From: CAYMUR01 sp964393615
Lineage (GTDB): Bacteria; Planctomycetota; Planctomycetia; Pirellulales; Pirellulaceae
DNA length: 21,973 nt
Reading direction: 5' to 3'
Assembly: GCA_964393615.1 (NCBI GenBank)
Contig: CAYMUR010000090.1
Coordinates: forward strand, 1 to 21,973
Each line of letters starts with the position of its first letter. The stretch's first letter is position 1. This document shows, in pieces, positions 16,221-21,973 of the stretch. Below the pieces are notes generated by a model. That model saw only the letters and a list, made by a program, of their open reading frames with translations, ran no database searches and was not told the DNA's origin. Made by a program: the position numbers and the translations under genes.

Positions 16221-17753
16221 ATGGGTTATCGAGTGAGCTTGTATCCATTGACGGCATCTGCCTGGAGCCCAGGTCGGTGGCAGTTAGTGATGGTAGTTGT
16301 GACATCGTTGGTCTTTACAACGATGCTAGGGACGCCTGTGGCCCGGTGCGCTGACAGAGCTGCGACCGTGCCTGGTCTCATCAAACGTTTAAAGGATCAG
16401 GATGCTGGTTTTCGCTCTTTAGCAGCATTTGCTTTGGGCCAGATTGGCCCGGCTGCTCAAAACGCCGTACCCAGCTTGATCGAAACCTTGCAGGATGAAA
16501 ACCAAAAAGTTCGTATGTCCGCTGCCTATGCTTTGGGCCGGATCGGTCCGACTGCTCAAGGTGCCGTACCAGCCTTGATCGGAAAGATGAAGGACGAAAA
16601 TGAAAAAGTCCGTTTGGCAGTTGCCACGGCTCTGGGGCAGATAGGTGCAACATCTCAGGAGGCTGTGCCGCATCTCCTGCATGCCGCTTTACATGATCAA
16701 GTTGCCAAGGTCCGCTCATCCTGTGTGCTGGTAGTGAAGCAGATTAACGCAGAGACCAGCGAGCCCCTTTCTTTTTTTACCGCGGCATTGCAAGACAAAG
16801 ATCCTTCGGTTCGCATGGCTGCTGTGACCGCATTGGGATACTTTGGTCCGCTGGTCCAGGAGTCCATTCCCACCCTGATTGAATTATTGCGGGACGAAAA
16901 TCCAGAGGTTCGTTCGGCGGCTGCAACGACACTTGGCCAGATTGGTGCGACAGCCAAGGAAGCTGTGCCCGATTTGATCAACTTGTTACAGGACCAGCAT
17001 GTCGTGCAAGCAGCGGCTTATGCCTTGAACCAAATCGGTGTTGAGGCAATGCCACTGCTCATCCACGCTTTGCAGCATGAAGACCAGAATGTTGTTCGAC
17101 AGGTCGTCTATATTCTTGGTGCGATGGGCCCGTCTGCCCAAGATGCCGTTCCGCTACTAGTTGACCTGTTACAAAGCGAAGACTCGCAGTTGCGCAAGAT
17201 AGCTGTTACGGCTCTCGGTCAGATGGATCCGACGACCGAAGGCATTATCACTTCATTAATCCATATGTTTCAGGATAGCGATTGGCAGGTTCGTCTGGCA
17301 GCCACCGATGCCTTGGGGCATATGGGCCTGGCAGCTGATGAAGCGGTGCCGCATTTAATGAAGGTAGCATTAGAGGATGGAAACCAGCAGGTCCGACGGC
17401 GCGCTGCTACCGCATTAGCTCAGATCGGTACCGTGGCTGTACCGGCTCTCATCAAAGTACTGCAAAGCGATGATCCCTTGACACGCAGGTGGGCCAGCCG
17501 TGTCTTGGGGCAAATGGGGCCCGTTGCCACGGAGGCAGTCCCTTCGTTAATCCGTACCTTGCAGGACGATGATGAGCAGGTTCGCTCGTCCGCGGCTTAT
17601 ACCCTGGGGCGGATTGGTCCAGCGGCAAAAGAAGCGGTTCCTCTACTCAAGAAGACACTCAAAGACAAGTATGACAAAGTGCGTCTGGCAGCAGGCTATG
17701 CGTTGGACAGGATTGGAACAGCTAGCGAAGAAGAGGCAAACTCTGGTTCTTAA
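16221..17753 (+). CDS. exported HEAT-repeat (PBS-lyase-type) protein
   Basis: The 510-residue product starts with a long basic n-region and a hydrophobic core (about 22-36) ending P-V-A-R-C-A, a plausible signal peptide; an internal ATG (16290) would give a shorter one. From about residue 50 to 500 it is built of 14 tandem HEAT-like repeats, mostly 33 residues, of the form VPxLIxxLxDxxxxVRxxAAxALGxIGPxAxxA. Repeats 2 and 13 are the most alike; repeats 4, 7 and 11 differ in length. Such repeats form a curved alpha-solenoid for protein binding, and related PBS-lyase-type HEAT repeats occur in phycobilin-attachment proteins, but nothing here suggests a pigment role. No catalytic domain is attached, so it is probably a scaffold in the periplasm or at the surface. 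There is no clear Shine-Dalgarno; the next gene begins 318 bases downstream. Confidence 0.85.
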   Translation: MGYRVSLYPLTASAWSPGRWQLVMVVVTSLVFTTMLGTPVARCADRAATVPGLIKRLKDQDAGFRSLAAFALGQIGPAAQNAVPSLIETLQDENQKVRMSAAYALGRIGPTAQGAVPALIGKMKDENEKVRLAVATALGQIGATSQEAVPHLLHAALHDQVAKVRSSCVLVVKQINAETSEPLSFFTAALQDKDPSVRMAAVTALGYFGPLVQESIPTLIELLRDENPEVRSAAATTLGQIGATAKEAVPDLINLLQDQHVVQAAAYALNQIGVEAMPLLIHALQHEDQNVVRQVVYILGAMGPSAQDAVPLLVDLLQSEDSQLRKIAVTALGQMDPTTEGIITSLIHMFQDSDWQVRLAATDALGHMGLAADEAVPHLMKVALEDGNQQVRRRAATALAQIGTVAVPALIKVLQSDDPLTRRWASRVLGQMGPVATEAVPSLIRTLQDDDEQVRSSAAYTLGRIGPAAKEAVPLLKKTLKDKYDKVRLAAGYALDRIGTASEEEANSGS

Positions 17754-17773
17754 AATGAAAAAATCGAGATCGT

Positions 17774-17810
17774 TTGGCCAGCTGGGATGCAACAAGCAGT
17801 TGCCGGCCAA
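17774..17810 (+). terminator. weak hairpin after the HEAT-repeat gene
   Basis: TTGGCC (17774-17779) pairs with GGCCAA (17805-17810), and within it GCAAC/GTTGC forms a second 5-pair stem. It lies 21 bases after the stop. No U-tract follows, so a termination role is only possible. Confidence 0.25.
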
Positions 17811-18057
17811 TAGGAGTGCATACGACCATTGTGATAGAAGAAAAGAATTGAACAATCAAAGATAACGCGTTGGTACCAGAGTTTGATTTTTTCTTCGTTT
17901 CCGATTGCGATTTTTAGGGAAGTAGCAGCGGGTTGCTGTACAAAACGCTACCGACCAGATCATTTCTCTGGTTTTTCTATCGTGACCTCGGTACGTTCAA
18001 TGACTAAGACGATCGTCAAAAAAGTGCGATCTCCACATAGCAGTTGGAAGAAAACCC

Positions 18058-18062
18058 AGGAG
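18058..18062 (+). promoter_or_regulatory. Shine-Dalgarno that decides the sialidase start
   Basis: AGGAG lies 9 bases before the ATG at 18072, and the protein from that ATG begins with a signal peptide. The longer open frame from 17883 would add 63 residues without features. Confidence 0.65.
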
Positions 18063-18071
18063 CCCTATGCA

Positions 18072-20432
18072 ATGCGCGTCCGACGGTCCTGTACCCCATT
18101 GGTTGTCTGCCTCTATTTTTTAAGTGGTGTCTTATCGCTCTTCGCCCGGCCGGCGACCGCTTTCGAACTAGTTACCCAAGATAGTGCGCAATGGGAATTG
18201 CACCCTGCCGCAGGTGTCGAGCGGATGCCTCAGTCGAATCCTGATCAGCCTACGAACTTTCCCACTCGCTGGCGGGTCTTCGGCGTTCTGCCTTGGCAAG
18301 ACACGCCCTTCTACTCTGCGGAACGTCGTGAACACATCGTCGTCAAGGTAATCGCCGATATCGCATCGCTGCAGAGTATTCCTGAACAACTCAAGATCGG
18401 CGACAAGATTCTCAGAGGCGTGGACTTGGATATGGACGGCGACACGCTGGACTTCACCAAGCTGTTCCAATACGACCGCAAGGCCGGGTACCGAGTCTAT
18501 GCCATGGCCGAAGTTGAGTTTGAACAAGATACGGAAGTCGTGATTGGCACCGCCTCTCGCTGGTGGATGCAGTGGTGGATCGATGGCGAGGAGGTACTCA
18601 ACACGCTCATTAGCGGTAACAAGACATTCGGCGACAATTCGATCCGCAAGGCGGCACATTGTATCCGGCACAAGTTTACGGCTGGCAAGCACCTGCTGGT
18701 CGCTCACGTGATCAGCCACGGTTATGGCTATGTGTTGCGTGCCAGTTATGCCACGGCGAACGACGAATTGAACGCACGCGGTCCCAAGCACGAGTGGACT
18801 TTCGTCCCGGAAATCGGCGCGATCTGGCCACCCTCCGAAATCTTGGAACGGAGTCTGGCGATTCGCACCGACCGTTGCGTCAGGGACGAAACGATTTCCT
18901 GCGATTTTGAACTGTGCACCCACGAAGGGCAATTTGGCATCGTGTTCGGCGCCCAGGACAGTGGGCATTACTATTGGGCCTACCTGCCCCGCTGGGGCCA
19001 GAATTGGCGGGCTCGTGCCGTCTATGCTGCCATTGCCAAGGTTGATGGCCACGGCCACGCCCGCAACCTCGTTCTGCAATTGATGCCCAACGTGCCCCCC
19101 CACGCGAATGCCAAACTATCGATGAAAGTCGAGCGGCGCGGCAACAAGATCCAAATGTACCTGGACGGCGTCCGGGGACCTTTCGTCGTGGACGACAGCT
19201 ACGGACCCGGCCGCGCCGGCGTGGCCGGGTACAACGACTACGATGTCCGAAACTTCCAAATCGAAGGCACCACGGTCAAAGGGGACGACTGGAAACCGAA
19301 TACCGGGAGCAAGCCTGCCTGGTTCACACCGGTGAAGGACACTGGCTACGGTTATGCCCGTCATCCGTACGCGTTGATGAAATTCACAAGTGGCGAGATC
19401 GTGGCGGGAATTGGTAGCTGGAACGGTCGCTTGTTCCCACGACCTAACGACGCGCCGAGACGAGTCAATCTGTATCTCTCGCAGGACGGCGGCCGAACCT
19501 GGTCCCCTCATGGTGACCAGATGCCAATGGACGAGGTTCCCGCCTGCCACCCCTGGGCCATCCCCTGGTTCGAGCCCGAGCACGGTGTAATCCGCGCTTT
19601 TGAGCCCGGACCTGCTGTGACCGGCCAGCGTGAATTGCTGGAAGACGTTCCGCCGGAAGACATGTTTACCTACCGCGACTCGTACGACAAGGGTCTCACC
19701 TGGAGCGATCCGAAACCGGCCAAATTGGTGGGTGACTGGTCCCGTGAACTGTACCGTAAGGGATGCTGGAATCACATCTACGGGGGCACTCAGCTAAACA
19801 ACGGTTCGCTGTTGGCGGTTTTTTTGCATGGTTACCACGGCATGTACGACAACATCCTCAACGCGGGGCACGGCACCTGGGGCACCGAGATTGCTCAGCC
19901 GTACGCTTCGCGATCCGACGACGGTGGGCTGACCTGGCAATCGCCGGTGCCGATGGACAATGCCGCGTTGATGACGGGGCGCAAACCGGACAGCCCGCAC
20001 GGCGGGTTCTCCGAATCGCCAATGGCCCAGCTGCCCGATGGTCGGATCGTAGTCGTGTCTCGACCGTTCCGTTCTCCTTACAGCTGGCAGACCCAGTCGG
20101 ACGACGGCGGCAAGACGTGGCGTGCCGCCTGCTATGCACCGTTCTCTGTGGCGGGCGGACCACAGCTGGTGGCCACGCGTTCCGGGTATCTGGCCATCGT
20201 GGGTCGCGGATTGGGAATGGGGATGCACGTGAGTCAGGACCGGGGTCGCAATTGGGACGCGGGGACCCTGTTGAACCACGACCTCTGGTTCAACGGCTAT
20301 ATGGTCGAGGCCGAGCCGGACGTACTTTTGGTCTTCTACTATCATCCCAGTGTCGATGGCTACGTCCACGAGGCTCCCCGCATGCAACGGATCCGCATGA
20401 CGCCGCAAGGGCCAATCCCGGCGGACGGATAG
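18072..20432 (+). CDS. secreted sialidase-like (Asp-box) glycoside hydrolase
   Basis: The 786-residue protein starts MRVRRSCTPLVVCLYFLSG and has a probable cleavage after A-T-A near residue 30. Residues about 85-230 look like a beta-sandwich (for example WWMQWWIDGEEVLNT at 164-178). Residues about 260-400 resemble a LamG/DUF1080-like jelly roll (GQFGIVFGAQDSGHYYWAYL). The C-terminal ~360 residues form a probable six-bladed propeller with five Asp boxes: SQDGGRTW (470), SYDKGLTW (537), SDDGGLTW (615), SDDGGKTW (676) and SQDRGRNW (721). FSESPMAQLPDGRIVVVSR (646-664) matches the conserved Glu-bearing strand of the sialidase/BNR superfamily. Such enzymes remove sialic or related acids from glycans, but planctomycete members may use other substrates. 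The coding sequence is more GC-rich than its neighbours. It is preceded by the HEAT gene and has no obvious operon partner. Confidence 0.85.
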   Translation: MRVRRSCTPLVVCLYFLSGVLSLFARPATAFELVTQDSAQWELHPAAGVERMPQSNPDQPTNFPTRWRVFGVLPWQDTPFYSAERREHIVVKVIADIASLQSIPEQLKIGDKILRGVDLDMDGDTLDFTKLFQYDRKAGYRVYAMAEVEFEQDTEVVIGTASRWWMQWWIDGEEVLNTLISGNKTFGDNSIRKAAHCIRHKFTAGKHLLVAHVISHGYGYVLRASYATANDELNARGPKHEWTFVPEIGAIWPPSEILERSLAIRTDRCVRDETISCDFELCTHEGQFGIVFGAQDSGHYYWAYLPRWGQNWRARAVYAAIAKVDGHGHARNLVLQLMPNVPPHANAKLSMKVERRGNKIQMYLDGVRGPFVVDDSYGPGRAGVAGYNDYDVRNFQIEGTTVKGDDWKPNTGSKPAWFTPVKDTGYGYARHPYALMKFTSGEIVAGIGSWNGRLFPRPNDAPRRVNLYLSQDGGRTWSPHGDQMPMDEVPACHPWAIPWFEPEHGVIRAFEPGPAVTGQRELLEDVPPEDMFTYRDSYDKGLTWSDPKPAKLVGDWSRELYRKGCWNHIYGGTQLNNGSLLAVFLHGYHGMYDNILNAGHGTWGTEIAQPYASRSDDGGLTWQSPVPMDNAALMTGRKPDSPHGGFSESPMAQLPDGRIVVVSRPFRSPYSWQTQSDDGGKTWRAACYAPFSVAGGPQLVATRSGYLAIVGRGLGMGMHVSQDRGRNWDAGTLLNHDLWFNGYMVEAEPDVLLVFYYHPSVDGYVHEAPRMQRIRMTPQGPIPADG

Positions 20433-20566
20433 CAAAGCGTTGCCCGATCCACCCTCCAAATTGATAAATCATCCGGGTTAACGTTTTCAGCAAGGTGATT
20501 GCAACTACTGGTTGTACTTTGATCAGTGAATCAATGTATTGACGCAAACCGTACCTGGTGTTACCC

Positions 20567-20806
20567 ATGCAGGGTCAGGTCGAACAACAGCTCAACGGCT
20601 ATTTGTTAGAGAAGATGGGCTATGGGAAAAATGTTCGTGAAATCTACGATGACGTTATCGGAGAATTTCTATATGCTATCCCCCGGTATGAACCATGTTT
20701 CGAGGATTACCAGCCGACCAACAACCAGGCGATCCAGGAAAAACTGGATGAACTGTTGGAGAACAATGCCGCGTTGGCTGTTGACTTCCAGTCGAACCGG
20801 ACTTAG
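20567..20806 (+). CDS. small acidic hypothetical protein upstream of mgtC-like gene
   Basis: This 79-residue frame begins at ATG 20567 (a GTG three codons earlier is an alternative) and ends 17 bases before the MgtC-like gene, so the two are probably co-transcribed. The protein is soluble, acidic and mostly helical in appearance: EQQLNGYLLEKMGYGKNVRE, then a Tyr/Pro-rich segment around residues 36-50, and a helix QAIQEKLDELLENNAALAV. No Shine-Dalgarno stands out and I recognise no family. Its position suggests a partner or regulator of the membrane protein, which is inference. Confidence 0.5.
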   Translation: MQGQVEQQLNGYLLEKMGYGKNVREIYDDVIGEFLYAIPRYEPCFEDYQPTNNQAIQEKLDELLENNAALAVDFQSNRT

Positions 20807-20809
20807 GGC

Positions 20810-20815
20810 AAGGAG
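20810..20815 (+). promoter_or_regulatory. Shine-Dalgarno of the mgtC-like gene
   Basis: AAGGAG lies 8 bases before the ATG at 20824, within the 17-base gap after the small upstream gene. This is the strongest ribosome binding site in this part of the window. Confidence 0.7.
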
Positions 20816-20823
20816 ATTCACGG

Positions 20824-21330
20824 ATGAGTTTTATTGATATTGATAATATCTATGGTGAGTTGGGGTTACTGGATGTTTTTTGTCGACTTGTTGTCGCAGT
20901 GATACTCGGCGGACTGGTTGGAATTGAACGTCAATTGAATGGTCATTGGGCGGGGTTGCGAACCTTGATGGCGGTTGCCATGGGGGCAGCTATTTTTACG
21001 CTGGTTGGAAAAATGGCCGCAGAACATGCCCTTCACTTGGGCACCAACGCACGCAATATTGTCGATGCGACGCGTGTCGTTCAAGGGATTGCTGCCGGTG
21101 TCGGATTCCTGGGGGCAGGAGCGATCCTTAAATTAAGTGACCAATTGGAGGTCAAAGGGCTAACGACTGCTAGTGCTATCTGGTTATCCGCCGCACTAGG
21201 AACCGCTGCTGGACTGGCTCTGTGGGAACTGGCCCTGGCTGCAACGGTCGTATCGCTGGTCGTACTGGCTCTTTTGCGACCACTGGAAAAATGGTTGGCC
21301 CGTTACTCAAACAAGGAAGAAGGCCAGTAA
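20824..21330 (+). CDS. MgtC/SapB-family membrane protein (short form)
   Basis: The 168-residue protein has about five membrane segments and the family landmarks: LVVAVILGGLVGIERQ (22-37), the H-W-A-G-L-R-T segment (41-47), QGIAAGVGFLGAGAI (87-101) and VKGLTTASAIWLSAALGTA (109-127). MgtC proteins of pathogens act in Mg2+ limitation and control of ATP synthase or membrane potential; the role of environmental homologues is mostly unknown. It ends soon after the last helix with a short basic tail (LARYSNKEEGQ) and so lacks the C-terminal cytosolic ACT-like domain of the longer MgtC proteins. It has a strong ribosome binding site and probably forms a two-gene unit with the small gene just upstream. 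Confidence 0.9.
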   Translation: MSFIDIDNIYGELGLLDVFCRLVVAVILGGLVGIERQLNGHWAGLRTLMAVAMGAAIFTLVGKMAAEHALHLGTNARNIVDATRVVQGIAAGVGFLGAGAILKLSDQLEVKGLTTASAIWLSAALGTAAGLALWELALAATVVSLVVLALLRPLEKWLARYSNKEEGQ

Positions 21331-21690
21331 CAAAAATCCTCCTCGCCAAAGAGGTACCGCACTACGTTGCCACGCAAACTGAGTTCTTTCGGTCACAACA
21401 GTCCAGGGCAATGTACTACTCCTCGTACCCATAGCCGTCCTCGCCTGTCGCTGTGAAGACCAGGCGGATCTGACCCTTCTCAGATTTTTGTGTCCGGGTG
21501 AGTGTGAGAATCTGGATTCGGTCAGTTGACGGTGTTCTAGTGGCTGTGGCGTCGTCCAAGCTGTAAGCACATAGCCGGTCACAAAATACGGTAAGCAACG
21601 CTGGTGAGGGTGGTGAATGGAGGCCAGTTGCCAGCGAGACAAAACGCTCAATGACTTATCTGGCACAAGGTAGGAGATGACGGGAAATCT

Positions 21691-21718
21691 TTGTAATGTT
21701 GGTGATTTGTATTATAAT
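21691..21718 (+). promoter_or_regulatory. candidate sigma-70-type promoter with consensus -10
   Basis: TTGTAA (21691-21696) and a perfect TATAAT (21713-21718) are 16 bases apart in an AT-rich setting. It points at the gene starting at 21943, giving an unusually long leader of about 215-220 bases. Confidence 0.55.
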
Positions 21719-21824
21719 CAGGGTGGTTTCTTTTAAACAGGTTTTCTAGCGTACGCTGAGGCCTGAACGGCTATGGATAGGGACGAGAATCCTCTTGGAA
21801 AAGACGATTACGGTGAGCGGAGAC

Positions 21825-21849
21825 CGTGGCCAATGCTTGACTGGCCGCG
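21825..21849 (+). promoter_or_regulatory. hairpin in the long 5' leader
   Basis: CGTGGCCA (21825-21832) pairs with TGGCCGCG (21842-21849), 8 pairs including one G-U, around a 9-base loop. It is followed by a 13-base palindrome ATCGCG-T-CGCGAT (21884-21896). Either could be a regulatory element of the downstream gene; no known riboswitch was recognised. Confidence 0.35.
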
Positions 21850-21942
21850 TTGGTCTTTACGTCAGGGTTCACGGTCAGGCTTGATCGCGTCGCGATGACA
21901 GCTCCGGCAATAGACATCCCCTTATTTTCGAGGAGAGAGACA

Positions 21943-21973
21943 ATGAGAACGTTACTCACCTGGTTCTACGTCG
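21943..21973 (+). CDS. start of a probably exported protein (3' truncated)
   Basis: Only ten codons are visible: MRTLLTWFYV. AGGAG at 21931-21935 lies 7 bases before the ATG, which supports a real start. A basic residue followed by a hydrophobic run is compatible with a signal peptide or a membrane segment. The function cannot be judged from this fragment. Confidence 0.6.
   Translation, partial: MRTLLTWFYV

Larger units (their letters stand above)
21331..21942. other. long non-coding stretch before the last gene
   Basis: 612 bases lie between the MgtC-like stop and the ATG at 21943. The first half (21331-21690) has only overlapping short frames on the minus strand without motifs. The second half contains a candidate promoter at 21691-21718 and a leader of about 215-220 bases with a hairpin, a palindrome and a 41-codon frame, described separately. 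Confidence 0.5.

Noticed and set aside
16221..17753. The HEAT gene as a DNA satellite or CRISPR-like array
   Set aside because: The ~99-base periodicity comes from protein repeats with diverged codons, not from identical DNA repeats with spacers.
17883..18071. 63-residue N-terminal extension of the sialidase-like protein
   Set aside because: The extension is featureless and would bury the signal peptide; the AGGAG at 18058 points to the ATG at 18072.
18168..19103. 311-codon minus-strand frame inside the sialidase-like gene
   Set aside because: It is antisense to a gene with clear domains and is expected from the high GC content; it has no motif of its own.
19763..20464. Long overlapping frames on both strands in the 3' half of the sialidase-like gene
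   Set aside because: They are Arg/Pro/Gly-rich shadows of a GC-rich coding sequence.
21416..21598. 60-codon minus-strand frame after the MgtC-like gene, possibly a gene remnant
   Set aside because: The last residues look faintly protein-like, but there is no start signal or known motif and the other strands are equally open.
21773..21898. 41-codon frame in the long leader as a real gene
   Set aside because: No clear ribosome binding site precedes it and the composition is not diagnostic; it is kept only as part of the leader observation.

Overview
The window looks like a chromosomal fragment of an uncultured planctomycete (Planctomycetota, probably Pirellulales). The evidence is a PEP-CTERM sorting tail at the left edge, a giant secreted protein that opens with an LEPR-XLL-like motif and combines lamin-tail, LamG, CotH, P-domain and dockerin-like modules, an exported HEAT-repeat protein, an Asp-box sialidase, long intergenic gaps and few strong ribosome binding sites. 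A run of 10 N at 12268-12277 shows that this is a scaffolded draft or metagenome assembly. No rRNA, tRNA, CRISPR, insertion sequence or phage gene was seen.

Layout: 3-125 (+) is the C-terminus of a PEP-CTERM protein. 126-724 has no supported gene. 725-2104 (+) is an Nramp-family-like membrane transporter. It converges on a minus-strand block: a 771-residue secreted protein of unknown function (2211-4526), a DUF4432/aldose-1-epimerase-like gene split by one in-frame TAA (4847-5959), a putative cyclase (5965-6948) that sits 5 bases from the epimerase and probably shares its transcript, and the 2788-residue giant protein (7282-15648). A 572-base divergent region with a candidate promoter for the giant gene follows. 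The plus strand then carries a secreted 14-repeat HEAT protein (16221-17753), a secreted sialidase-like protein (18072-20432), a small hypothetical protein and a short MgtC/SapB membrane protein (20567-21330), and, after a 612-base non-coding stretch with a good sigma-70-like promoter and a structured leader, the first codons of another gene (21943-end).

Most of the coding sequence is for exported proteins, which suggests surface architecture and glycan handling: a mosaic protein carrying a CotH-type kinase module, a sialidase-like hydrolase and a sugar-epimerase-like enzyme. The genes do not form one obvious operon, so a joint pathway is only an inference. I did not find a clearly new multi-gene system. 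The points most worth a second look are the giant protein with its three-fold repeat and CotH core, the nonsense-interrupted epimerase, the substituted metal-site motifs in the cyclase and the transporter, and the long leader at the right end.
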